Positions 18,673 through 26,504 of a stretch of DNA of 64,000 bases are shown in pieces (the first letter of the stretch is position 1; every line of letters begins with the position of its first letter). Both the position numbers and the translations under genes were made by a program. The notes beneath the pieces were generated by a model. The model worked only from the letters and a program-made list of their open reading frames with translations, was not told where the DNA came from and did not search any database. The DNA is from Aureispira sp963837355. Its GTDB lineage: Bacteria > Bacteroidota > Bacteroidia > Chitinophagales > Saprospiraceae. The stretch is taken from the NCBI GenBank assembly GCA_963837355.1, contig CAWIMY010000003.1, positions 124,001 to 188,000 of the forward strand. The letters are read 5' to 3'.

Positions 18673-19050
18673 CTATTGTTTGGCTAATTTGGTGACAAAA
18701 TAAACTTCGTAGGTGGTAAAGGCAACATAAATCAGTAAAAAGGGCAAAATAAAGTGCATACTAATCGGTTTCACAAACAAGGCGTAAGCAATAACGAGCA
18801 AAGCACAAATCATCAACTTAAAAGTAATAGACAACAAAAAAACTTGCCCAAATAAGTTCCCATTTTCACTTTTTGCAGCTTTAGAACAAGCCCAAAAAAC
18901 ACCTATAGAAAACAGAACAAAAAAGCTCCAGCTTATCCAAGAAAAGGATTGGTAATCATGGATCAGCGTATGTTGATGCATGGGTAAAATTGCCAGCGCT
19001 ACTAAAAGCGACAGTATTCCCAATTGCACGTAAAATTTTTTAGCAGTCAT
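18673..19050 (-). CDS. Small four-helix membrane protein following AtpZ
   Basis: The 125-residue protein has four hydrophobic segments (LGILSLLVALAIL, SWSFFVLFSIGVFWA, LLSITFKLMICALLVIAYAL, FILPFLLIYVAFTTYEVYFV) and ends in KLAKQ. I recognise no catalytic motif. Position between atpZ and downstream genes, size and topology fit the poorly characterised UncI-like membrane proteins placed before ATP synthase genes in Bacteroidota. Here the ATP synthase genes are absent and a biotin carrier gene follows. The function assignment is by context only. Confidence 0.6.
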   Translation of the reverse strand: MTAKKFYVQLGILSLLVALAILPMHQHTLIHDYQSFSWISWSFFVLFSIGVFWACSKAAKSENGNLFGQVFLLSITFKLMICALLVIAYALFVKPISMHFILPFLLIYVAFTTYEVYFVTKLAKQ

Positions 19051-19083
19051 GCGTCGTAGTAATCGCGAAAGCTATTCGCGGAG

Positions 19084-19314
19084 TTATTTTTTATCATCGG
19101 CATAAGCCTGGCGGATAAAGGTGTAGAGCGCTAAACCAACGCCTGTAAGCGAGCCTAACAAAACAAAAATAAACCGTGTTTCTGCCCAAGCATCTAGACG
19201 CAGACCGACAAACACAAACAGCCCAATAATGAAGCCCATTTGCATGGCCATTCCCGAGTATTTAATGTAATCGTCGCGTCGTCCCGACGCCTTTTGGGGA
19301 GGCTCTTCGTTCAT
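19084..19314 (-). CDS. AtpZ/AtpI family protein
   Basis: The 76-residue protein has a short polar N-terminus, then two membrane helices (YSGMAMQMGFIIGLFVFVGL and FVLLGSLTGVGLALYTFI) separated by a conserved RLDAWAET loop. This is the AtpZ pattern of the F0F1-ATPase-associated Mg/Ca transporter or assembly-factor family. It starts 7 nt after the bactofilin stop, so the genes are probably translationally linked. In related genomes this bactofilin-AtpZ pair usually leads the ATP synthase operon, but here it leads to a biotin carrier gene. Confidence 0.82.
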   Translation of the reverse strand: MNEEPPQKASGRRDDYIKYSGMAMQMGFIIGLFVFVGLRLDAWAETRFIFVLLGSLTGVGLALYTFIRQAYADDKK

Positions 19315-19321
19315 CGTTCCG

Positions 19322-19696
19322 TTAATTGTTGCTCACTTTACCTGTCACACTTGCTCCGTTAAAGAGTGCTCCATCCTCGATAATCAGTTTATGGGTAGTA
19401 ATATTTCCCGTCACCTTTCCCGTTTCTTGGATGTGTAAATAGGCTTGCGCCAAAATATTGCCGTCTACTTTTCCTTGGATAACAATGCTTTGGCAGCTTA
19501 TATCGCCTGTAATCAAGGCCGTTGAGCCAATGATTACTTTAGCGGCGCTCTCCAAATTGCCTTCCAAAGTTCCGTCAATGCGAATGTCCGTTTTAGACCG
19601 TAAATTGCCTTTGATGACGGTTCCCGCCACCAAACTATTGTGTACCGAACGGCTACTAGTAGTAGTTTCCGTTCGGTTATTGTTTGCTCCAAACAT
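19322..19696 (-). CDS. Bactofilin (polymer-forming cytoskeletal protein)
   Basis: From the ATG at 19696 the protein is 124 residues (MFGANNNRTETTT...). The longer open frame to 19741 adds residues unlike the family and is not preferred. A disordered Thr/Ser-rich N-terminus is followed by a right-handed beta-helix with the bactofilin repeat: GTVIKGNLRSKTDIRIDGTL, then EGNLESAAKVIIG and GKVDGNILAQAYLHI. Bactofilins self-assemble without nucleotide into filaments that organise the envelope or cell shape. It lies between infC and atpZ on the same strand. Confidence 0.88.
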   Translation of the reverse strand: MFGANNNRTETTTSSRSVHNSLVAGTVIKGNLRSKTDIRIDGTLEGNLESAAKVIIGSTALITGDISCQSIVIQGKVDGNILAQAYLHIQETGKVTGNITTHKLIIEDGALFNGASVTGKVSNN

Positions 19697-19814
19697 GTTG
19701 TTGTTTATAAAAAGACGTATAGACGCGTCTAGTATTATCAAAAATCGTATTGATGTATTACAACAATCGTCTTTCTAAATGGGGCAATTGATTAGATTGT
19801 TATGATCCAGCGAA

Positions 19815-20414
19815 CTAGATCTTTTTACCAATTTTCTTGGGGGATAAGGTACAGTGCATTCGACGATCTTCCATTTTGGGGGGATAATCGGGAAATCCGA
19901 TTCCTTCCAACTCAACCAAGAAGCGTTTCAATAAATCACGTCCTCGGTCTTTAAAAACAATCGTACGGCCTTTAAACTGCACGTATGCTTTTACTTTATT
20001 ACCGTTCTCCAAGAATTTCTTAGCGTGCTTCACTTTGAACTCAAAATCATGGTCATCCGTGTTAGGTCCGAATCGGATTTCCTTAACGACGACTTTGACT
20101 TGCTTCGATTTTAGCTCTTTTTCCTTTTTCTTCTTCTCGTACAAGAATTTTTTGTACTCGATAATCTTGCACACTGGAGGACTAGCTTTGGGAGAGATCT
20201 CCACCAAGTCCATTTCCATTTTGTTGGCGTATTCCAACACTTTCGCAGTCGGATAGATCCCTGGCTCTAGTGTTTTGCCTGCCGCCTTGCTGATGTCAGC
20301 AAAGTTACTACCGACCAAGCGGATTTCAGGTACTTTAATAAGGGCATTAATTCGGTGTTCTGGTAGTCTGCTTTTTCTTTTGTAGTTATTTCTACTGTTA
20401 AATCTTTTAGCCAA
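19815..20414 (-). CDS. infC: Translation initiation factor IF-3, non-AUG start
   Basis: The 199-residue protein matches IF-3 along its length: an N-domain with RINALIKVPEIRLVG, the linker with KKKKEKELKSKQVKVVVKE, and a C-domain with KEIRFGPNTDDHDFEFK and VQFKGR. IF-3 binds the 30S subunit and rejects non-AUG start codons. No ATG is available: the reading begins at TTG 20414, with in-frame ATA and ATT codons directly upstream. A non-AUG start fits the known autoregulation of infC by IF-3. The usual downstream partners rpmI and rplT are absent; bactofilin follows about 118 nt away. Confidence 0.92.
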   Translation of the reverse strand: MAKRFNSRNNYKRKSRLPEHRINALIKVPEIRLVGSNFADISKAAGKTLEPGIYPTAKVLEYANKMEMDLVEISPKASPPVCKIIEYKKFLYEKKKKEKELKSKQVKVVVKEIRFGPNTDDHDFEFKVKHAKKFLENGNKVKAYVQFKGRTIVFKDRGRDLLKRFLVELEGIGFPDYPPKMEDRRMHCTLSPKKIGKKI

Positions 20415-20638
20415 TATAATTTGTTTTGTTAATAAATAGAGCTTTCCTCATGGAAGAGCTACTAATGGTTAATTTTTGTAATAAATCGTTTACTCCTAAA
20501 CAATTATGCTTAGTTTTTTTCTGTCTTTAATTGTTCCACGATAAAGTTATAAAGTTTCTTCTAATTCGACAACTTAATGCCTCAATTATCTGCTTTCTAA
20601 CATAAAAATAATGTTGCGCGCTATTCACAAGATACGGC

Positions 20639-20673
20639 AAAAGCTCAATCGACCGTGAGGCGATTGAGCTTTT
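20639..20673 (-). terminator. Perfect 13-bp hairpin, possible distal terminator of bamA
   Basis: AAAAGCTCAATCG and its exact complement flank a 9-nt loop, and the stem ends in TTTT on either strand. It is about 315 nt downstream of the bamA stop, so assignment to bamA is uncertain. Confidence 0.5.
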
Positions 20674-20733
20674 ACGCTATGGTAATTAATGGGATGTTTG
20701 TCAAAACAAGGAAAATAACTTCTATTGCTCCTT

Positions 20734-20967
20734 AGACTTTATTACGAATGGAATTGTATAGAGATTAAAAAGAGAGTTTTTTTCATCAACCGAGCTTGTG
20801 AGTTCACAAAGTAATCAAGACTCGCGAAGCGATCTGATCTATTTGATACTGTGTATCGAAAAATCAGCTTCAGCTCATCCCGACAAAATCGGGATGGGAT
20901 TAATTTTTAACGCCGAGTGAGGGAAAAAGATCCTTTTTTCGCTGCAAGGCTATTCGTAATAAAGTCT
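20734..20967. repeat. MITE-like element bounded by 16-bp perfect inverted repeats
   Basis: AGACTTTATTACGAAT at 20734-20749 is the exact reverse complement of 20952-20967. The bases just outside are CTT on both sides (20731-20733 and 20968-20970), which could be a 3-bp target duplication. The 202-bp interior has no open frame but several small hairpins (TTGTGA/TCACAA, GATAC/GTATC, ATCCCGA/TCGGGAT). This is compatible with a non-autonomous transposable element or a long structured RNA. No transposase is nearby and only one copy is visible. Confidence 0.45.
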
Positions 20968-20987
20968 CTTGTGTAACAACTACTTTT

Positions 20988-23525
20988 TTATTTAGGTTCA
21001 AATCCAAGAACGATATTAAAGGCTCCATAATCCGTAAAAGGACTACCCGCGCTTATCTCTGGTTTATCAAATCCAATACCATAATCAAATCCAAGCGTAC
21101 CAAACATTGGTAAAAAGACTCTCAAACCCATTCCCACAGAGCGGCGCAACTGAAAAGGATTGTAGTTGTCGAAGTTTGACCAAGCATTTCCACCTTCGGC
21201 AAACGCCAATACCCAAATGGTAGCACTGGGGTTCGGAGAAATCAAGTAACGCAACTCCATCGTCATTTTATTGTAGATCGCAGCTCCTTTTTCATTAGCA
21301 GCAGATACTTCATCTACAGCATAACCACGCAATGAAATAATGTCTCGTCCTTGAAGACCTTGGAAATTAGAAATACCATCACCTCCTAGCTCATAGCGCT
21401 CAAACGGAGACAAGCCCACGTTGGCATTATAAAAACCTAAGAAACCCATTTTAACACTCAACTTTACAACTAAGTTCTTAGCAATTTCTCCATACCACTC
21501 GGCCAAGAAATCCCATTTGTGGTATTCTAACAGCTCAAACTTTTTGGCGGGATCCATCAAGGCATAATCTACGGCATTTCTATTATCCAATAAAGAATAA
21601 GGCAGTGTCAATTTTAGCGAAAGCGAGATATTTGATCCTTGCTTAGGAAAAATCGGATTATCAATAGAGTTTCTGGCAATAGTTTGGCTCAAGGCCAAGT
21701 TGTGGAACGAACCTGTTGGAATTTCAAAATCAAAGCGACGCAACACGTCCATGTTCTGATAATTCAAACTAATTTGATAAACAAAGAAATCATCGGGAAA
21801 GCGCAAACGCGTTCCTAAACCAATCGAAGCCCCTGTAATTTGCAAGCGCTGGAAAGCTGAACTCTCTTCGCTATAGCCATTATTGAAATTCGTGTGGTAA
21901 GCCGACAAGGTAAACGAGTTAGGTTTTTTACCGCCCAACCAAGGTTCTGTGAACGAGAAGTTGTACGATTGGTAAAAACGACCATTGGTCTGTACGCGCA
22001 ACGACAAGCGCTGTCCATCTCCTTGTGGCAAGGGGTTCCAAGCTTCAGGATTCAACATATTACGCAAAGAGAAGTTATTAAACGTCACCCCAAGCGTACC
22101 AATAATACCACGGCCTACACCACCCCAACCAGCAGATAACTCCAACTGATCCGACGGGCGTTCTTCGACCACATACTCAATATCTACCGTTCCGCGCTGT
22201 GGATTCACAGGCGTATTAATTTTTAAATTCTCTGGGTTGAAATAATTCAACGCAGTAATCTCGCGTTGTGAACGGATGATGTCCGAACGGCTAAATTTAT
22301 TGCCTGGCAAGGTGCGCAACTCTCGGCGAATCACGTGCTCATGCGTGCGGTCGTTGCCGCGAATAATTACTTTGTCAATAATGGCTACACGCCCTTCCGA
22401 AATACGGATTTCCAAATCTACAGAATCCCCGCGTACTCCGCGTTCAATAGGATCAGCTCTAAAGAACAAATACCCGTTGTCCATGTACAAGGTACTGACA
22501 TCACGGCCATTTCTATCAAAATTCAACCGTGTCTGAATCAATTCTTCATTGTACACATCTCCTGAATTGATACCAAATACTTGGTTTAACACGCGGTCGG
22601 AGTAAGTCGTATTCCCTCTAAAAACGATGTTGCCAAAGCGGTATTGGTTGCCCTCGTCGATGTGCATATCAATCCGCATCACTTTGCGGTCGTTCTTTTC
22701 TATCAAGTAGACCGAGTCTTTCACAATTTGTGCATCGCGATAACCTAGGTTGTTGTAAAGTGCCAAGATATTTTTCTTGTCGTTCTCATATTCCTTCTCG
22801 ATAAACTTAGAAGGTTTGAAAATCGCCATGATATTGTTGCGCTTCGTTTCTTTCATCGCAGCGTACAACTTCCCTTTCTTAATTTCGTCTATTCCGATAA
22901 AGTTGATTTCATCAATGCGAACCCGCTTGCCTTTCTTGATGTTAAAAATCCAACGCACAGAGTTTTTGAGGATTTTGTCTTCCTCCTCTTCTACTTCAAT
23001 TTGAACATCCAAGAAGCCCTTTTCGATATAAATCTCTTTGATGGCTTGCATCGCGTGTAATTTCATGGCAGGCGTAGCCGCGCGACCTTTCTGCAAATAA
23101 CGCTTGGTGGCGGCATTGGCATCGTCGTGCTGGCCTTTGGGAATACCCTTGTAGCCGTGGCGCGCAAAACGAGGATACTCTTGGACATCTATTTCTAGAA
23201 ATACAATGTCTCCAATTACTTTTTGAATATCAATGTTAACATCAACAAACAAGCCCTGTTTCCACAATTTGCGGATGGCTTTAGAAATTTGGTCACTCGG
23301 AATACGAATGGTTTTTCCCACATCCAATCCTGAAAGCGCAATAATCCCATTGGGATCGGTATAATTGGCACCTGCTACTTCTATGCCTCCAATTTCGTAG
23401 GTTTGGGGAGTGTTGTAATCTATTAAAGGCGCAGGAGCTGACGTATCAGCTGTTTGAGCCATCAAGGCGTTTGTACACACTAGACTTGTCAAGCAAGCCA
23501 CCGTCATTAAGAACCTCTGAATCAT
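20988..23525 (-). CDS. bamA: Outer membrane protein assembly factor BamA
   Basis: The 845-residue protein has a signal peptide (MIQRFLMTVACLTSLVCTNA, cleavage after LMAQ). Several POTRA domains follow from about residue 45 to 450 (for example YEIGGIEVAGA, VRIDEINFIGI, YRFGNIVFRGN, AIIDKVIIRGNDRTHEHVIR). The C-terminal half is a 16-strand-type barrel with the LRGY-like loop (ISLRGYAVDE) and GLRVFLPMFGTLGFDYGIGF strands. It inserts beta-barrel proteins into the outer membrane. It is not flanked by its common partners (isoprenyl transferase upstream, OmpH/Skp downstream) and seems to be monocistronic. A TACTTTTG -7 element is about 90 nt upstream. Confidence 0.92.
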   Translation of the reverse strand: MIQRFLMTVACLTSLVCTNALMAQTADTSAPAPLIDYNTPQTYEIGGIEVAGANYTDPNGIIALSGLDVGKTIRIPSDQISKAIRKLWKQGLFVDVNIDIQKVIGDIVFLEIDVQEYPRFARHGYKGIPKGQHDDANAATKRYLQKGRAATPAMKLHAMQAIKEIYIEKGFLDVQIEVEEEEDKILKNSVRWIFNIKKGKRVRIDEINFIGIDEIKKGKLYAAMKETKRNNIMAIFKPSKFIEKEYENDKKNILALYNNLGYRDAQIVKDSVYLIEKNDRKVMRIDMHIDEGNQYRFGNIVFRGNTTYSDRVLNQVFGINSGDVYNEELIQTRLNFDRNGRDVSTLYMDNGYLFFRADPIERGVRGDSVDLEIRISEGRVAIIDKVIIRGNDRTHEHVIRRELRTLPGNKFSRSDIIRSQREITALNYFNPENLKINTPVNPQRGTVDIEYVVEERPSDQLELSAGWGGVGRGIIGTLGVTFNNFSLRNMLNPEAWNPLPQGDGQRLSLRVQTNGRFYQSYNFSFTEPWLGGKKPNSFTLSAYHTNFNNGYSEESSAFQRLQITGASIGLGTRLRFPDDFFVYQISLNYQNMDVLRRFDFEIPTGSFHNLALSQTIARNSIDNPIFPKQGSNISLSLKLTLPYSLLDNRNAVDYALMDPAKKFELLEYHKWDFLAEWYGEIAKNLVVKLSVKMGFLGFYNANVGLSPFERYELGGDGISNFQGLQGRDIISLRGYAVDEVSAANEKGAAIYNKMTMELRYLISPNPSATIWVLAFAEGGNAWSNFDNYNPFQLRRSVGMGLRVFLPMFGTLGFDYGIGFDKPEISAGSPFTDYGAFNIVLGFEPK

Positions 23526-23881
23526 AATTTATTTTGTCGTAATGATCATTTTCAAAGTACCTGTCGAGAAGCACTTTTTGTAATTCACCTATATAAACGG
23601 TAAACTTTGCACAAAAGTAAGGAATCTAGTTGCAATAAGAAAGAATCTTTGTTGTTATAAGGTCTTATCAGCAAAACTATCCCTATTCTTCGCTTAAACT
23701 GCTAATAAAAAACATCTTTTCTCCGTCTAGCAACAATAAGACCAAAGCCCTGCAAAACACGTAGGACAGCATTTTATAGCCATAAAGCGACAGTCGTCGT
23801 CTTTTCAGGCGGTTTTTTAGCAACTTCGTTGTATATTGGTAGACAAATTACTTGATTCAACGTCTTAAAATCTTATACAAA
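23526..23881. other. Divergent intergenic region between bamA and the oxygenase gene
   Basis: 356 bp without coding potential. On the minus strand a TACTTTTG -7 box (23612-23619) is a likely bamA promoter, giving a leader of about 85 nt. On the plus strand I see no good -33/-7 pair for the oxygenase gene. Confidence 0.5.
23612..23619 (-). promoter_or_regulatory. Candidate bamA promoter -7 box
   Basis: The minus strand reads TACTTTTG, a full match to TAnnTTTG. A TTGC lies upstream, but closer than the usual -33 spacing. Confidence 0.45.
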
Positions 23882-24847
23882 ATGGCATTACAGTCTGTCC
23901 CAACAGTTGATTATCATGATTTTATCTCCGATGACACCCAAAAACGCCAACAATTTATCCAAGACCTCGGCGATGCTTTTTCGCAGATTGGTTTTGTCAT
24001 TGTCAAAAACCACGGCGTATCAGAAGGCTTACGCCAAGAATTGTTTGATTTATCAAAGAATATATTTGAGCAGCCCCAAGAGGTGAAGCAAAAATATGAA
24101 GATTTGACCAATGGTGGCCAACGGGGCTATATCTCTAAAGGCAGAGAAACGGCCAAAGGCAAAAAAGTGCCCGATCTAAAAGAATTTTGGCACATTGGAC
24201 AACAGGTACAAGACGAGCCTGCCTTGTCAGAAGAATACCCTGACAATATCTGGATGCAAGAAGTACCTGACTTGGAAAAAGTCGGTACCAAAGTCTACCG
24301 CACCTTTGAGCAGACCGGCCGCAACCTGTTGCGCGCCATTGCGCTCTACTTAGACTTGGACGAAAACTACTTCGATGCAAAAATTCATAACGGCAACAGC
24401 GTTTTACGTCTCCTACATTACTTCCCTGTCAAAAATCTAGACGAGGTGGAAGATGGAGCCGTCCGCGCCGCCGCACATGGCGACATCAACCTTATCACGC
24501 TTCTAATGGGTGGCTCTGCCAAAGGCTTGCAAGCCAAAAACTCAGCAGGCGAATGGGTCGATGTCTCTCCTGAAGCCAACGAAATCGTAATTAACATCGG
24601 CGATATGTTGCACCGCCATACCAATGGCCGCCTGAAATCTACCATTCACCGCGTTGTCAATTTGGACAAGGAGTCTATGCGTTTTCCGCGCTACTCGGCT
24701 CCCTTCTTTTTGCACCCGCGCGGCGATATGGATCTCTCTTGTTTGGACAACTGTGTAAACGAAGAGCACCCCAAAGCATACGACGACATTACCGCAGGCG
24801 AGTTCTTGGACGAACGCATCAAAGAATTAGGCTTGAAAAAATCATAA
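23882..24847 (+). CDS. Isopenicillin N synthase-like 2-oxoglutarate/Fe(II) oxygenase
   Basis: From the ATG at 23882 the protein is 321 residues; the open frame begins at a TTG at 23852, but the family starts near VPTVDYHDF. The N-terminal DIOX_N part contains GFVIVKNHGVS. The catalytic core has the iron triad His199 and Asp201 (HGDINLITLL) and His256 (STIHRVVN), and Arg270-x-Ser272 (RYS) for the co-substrate carboxylate. All needed residues are present, so it should be an active dioxygenase of small molecules. Bacteroidota members have no established substrate, and the neighbours give no clue. It stands alone, followed by a hairpin. Confidence 0.85.
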   Translation: MALQSVPTVDYHDFISDDTQKRQQFIQDLGDAFSQIGFVIVKNHGVSEGLRQELFDLSKNIFEQPQEVKQKYEDLTNGGQRGYISKGRETAKGKKVPDLKEFWHIGQQVQDEPALSEEYPDNIWMQEVPDLEKVGTKVYRTFEQTGRNLLRAIALYLDLDENYFDAKIHNGNSVLRLLHYFPVKNLDEVEDGAVRAAAHGDINLITLLMGGSAKGLQAKNSAGEWVDVSPEANEIVINIGDMLHRHTNGRLKSTIHRVVNLDKESMRFPRYSAPFFLHPRGDMDLSCLDNCVNEEHPKAYDDITAGEFLDERIKELGLKKS

Positions 24848-24888
24848 GTGCATTCCACTTAGAAGTCGTCAACGACTTCGCTGAATAC

Positions 24889-24930
24889 GAGCGCGAGCGG
24901 TCTTTCCTAGGGCAGTTCGCGCTTTTTATT
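24889..24930 (+). terminator. Probable terminator of the oxygenase gene
   Basis: AGCGCGA pairs with TCGCGCT across an imperfect stem, followed by TTTTTATT. A second, smaller perfect hairpin (GAAGTCGT/ACGACTTC) precedes it at about 24861. Confidence 0.55.
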
Positions 24931-24964
24931 AGAAGAGCGACCGTTTTTGATACCCTTTTATGTT

Positions 24965-24972
24965 TATCTTTG
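24965..24972 (+). promoter_or_regulatory. Candidate -7 box for the secreted repeat protein
   Basis: TATCTTTG matches TAnnTTTG. A TTTTTG at 24944-24949 could serve as -33, but the 15-nt spacing is shorter than usual. The ATG at 25044 is about 70 nt downstream. Confidence 0.4.
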
Positions 24973-25043
24973 TAGAACTAATAACCTTCCTGACCATTAG
25001 GTTGACCTTGTGCTATTCCTTTACCACGTACCAATTACTTCTA

Positions 25044-26498
25044 ATGAACTTGTTACGCTCTGACCACTTTTGGAAGTGGGGATTAACAATAATGACCTTA
25101 TTTCCCACTCTTTTATTTGCACAAGAACAGTTACTTCCACCACTTACTTGGGCGTACCGCTTGGAGGGCGCAGCGAGTGTAGAACGCGTAGCTGCTGCAA
25201 ACAGCTCTACTTATTTAATTGGCTACCAAACAGGTAGCAGCAAAGCCCAATACACTAGTTACAACCCTTACAAGGAAAAAATAAACAAGACCCAACAAGT
25301 CGTTTCGCCTCAGTTGGAGCAAGGGTTATCCGAATTGTTTGTACAGGCACTGGATGAACAGGGAAAGGCACAATGGCGCAAGACTTGGGCCTTCAATCCT
25401 AGCAAGAACAAATTGCGCGTGCAAGCTTTTGCCGTAGACAAGAGCAACAATCTACATATTATGGGGCAGTTTTCTGGACGGATTGATTTTGACCAAGAAG
25501 GAACAACTAACCGAGTGGAAAAAACCGAAAAAGATATTCCCTTACTTTATTTATTGCAGCTCAATTCTTCAGGAAAAGTGTTGGCCGTACGCTCCTATCC
25601 TATCACGGAGCTCGACCCTTCGGGTATTGTTATCAGTGTTGTTTTAGATCAACCGCAGAGTTACTTGTACATTTTACAGCACAACGGCACCTACAGTAAA
25701 TTGACGATGAATGGGGAGGTCGTTTGGAGCAAAAAGGTATTGGGCAACAACCACTACGAAGACTTTACGGTAGAACCCTCTGACATGGCTGTTGATTCCA
25801 AAGACAACCTTTATATTTTACGCTACAGCGATTACCACCACGAGCAGGGAGAATACCGCAGTAAAACCATAGCCGTACCAAGTTCGATTCTAAAAATAGC
25901 GCCTAATGGCGAAAAAATATGGGAGAGCGCCATCAATACCAATAGCAAAACTAGTTTTGTTGTCGATGATGAAGGGCAGGTTTATTGGTGGAGTGCCTTA
26001 TTGAATAGCCGTTGGACGGGTACAGAAGCACATTTTGAAATCTATATGCAAGCGACCTTGTTACTAGGCAAAATAGATGCTCAAGGCCAAGAGATTTGGC
26101 AAAAGCGCTACCTAGCAGATGATTGGACGACGGCTACGGACATTACCCTTGTCAATAACGAAGAATTGTACGCCACTTCCTCTAGGAAAATTTACCAAAA
26201 AACATTTGGCGAAAGCATTACGGCTGAAACCGCAAAAACTTCGTTCAAAGCACATTCCAAAACGGTGCAGGTATTTGATTTAGAAGGCCAAGAGCGTTGG
26301 AAATACAGCTTTGCAGTCGATCAATTGGTGCAAGAGCAATTCAGCTTGCACTACGATCCCAGCAGCAAAAAGTTATTGCTTTGGGGTATTTTTTCACCCA
26401 ATAGTGATTTAGATCCTAGCCCAGAGCATACCTTTCCCGCAGGGGAAAGCAGCAGCCAGCAAGTTTTTCAGTGGAGTCCTGTTTTTCCGCGTCCTTAG
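25044..26498 (+). CDS. Exported beta-propeller-like repeat protein (SBBP-like), function unknown
   Basis: The ATG at 25044 gives a 484-residue protein starting MNLLRSDHFWKWGLTIMTLF with a signal peptide ending near LLFAQ; the open frame from 24960 only adds a promoter-region stretch. The body contains repeated blade-like segments of the type 'LDEQGKAQWRKTWAFNPS', 'IDAQGQEIWQKRYLA', 'VFDLEGQERWKYSFA', as in SBBP/PQQ-like propellers that alternate 'G.., W.., D..N.. Y..' motifs. No T9SS tail or lipobox is seen, so a periplasmic location is likely. It converges with the photolyase gene (6-nt gap). Confidence 0.6.
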   Translation: MNLLRSDHFWKWGLTIMTLFPTLLFAQEQLLPPLTWAYRLEGAASVERVAAANSSTYLIGYQTGSSKAQYTSYNPYKEKINKTQQVVSPQLEQGLSELFVQALDEQGKAQWRKTWAFNPSKNKLRVQAFAVDKSNNLHIMGQFSGRIDFDQEGTTNRVEKTEKDIPLLYLLQLNSSGKVLAVRSYPITELDPSGIVISVVLDQPQSYLYILQHNGTYSKLTMNGEVVWSKKVLGNNHYEDFTVEPSDMAVDSKDNLYILRYSDYHHEQGEYRSKTIAVPSSILKIAPNGEKIWESAINTNSKTSFVVDDEGQVYWWSALLNSRWTGTEAHFEIYMQATLLLGKIDAQGQEIWQKRYLADDWTTATDITLVNNEELYATSSRKIYQKTFGESITAETAKTSFKAHSKTVQVFDLEGQERWKYSFAVDQLVQEQFSLHYDPSSKKLLLWGIFSPNSDLDPSPEHTFPAGESSSQQVFQWSPVFPRP

Positions 26499-26504
26499 GA
26501 CAGG

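Larger units (their letters stand above)
20415..20987. other. 573-bp non-coding, strongly structured region between bamA and infC
   Basis: No coding frame is convincing. The infC-proximal 220 nt are AT-rich and probably hold the infC leader. Then comes a 13-bp perfect hairpin (20639-20673), followed by the 234-bp inverted-repeat-bounded element at 20734-20967. Several small hairpins lie inside that element, including ATCCCGA/TCGGGAT near 20879-20897. Confidence 0.7.
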
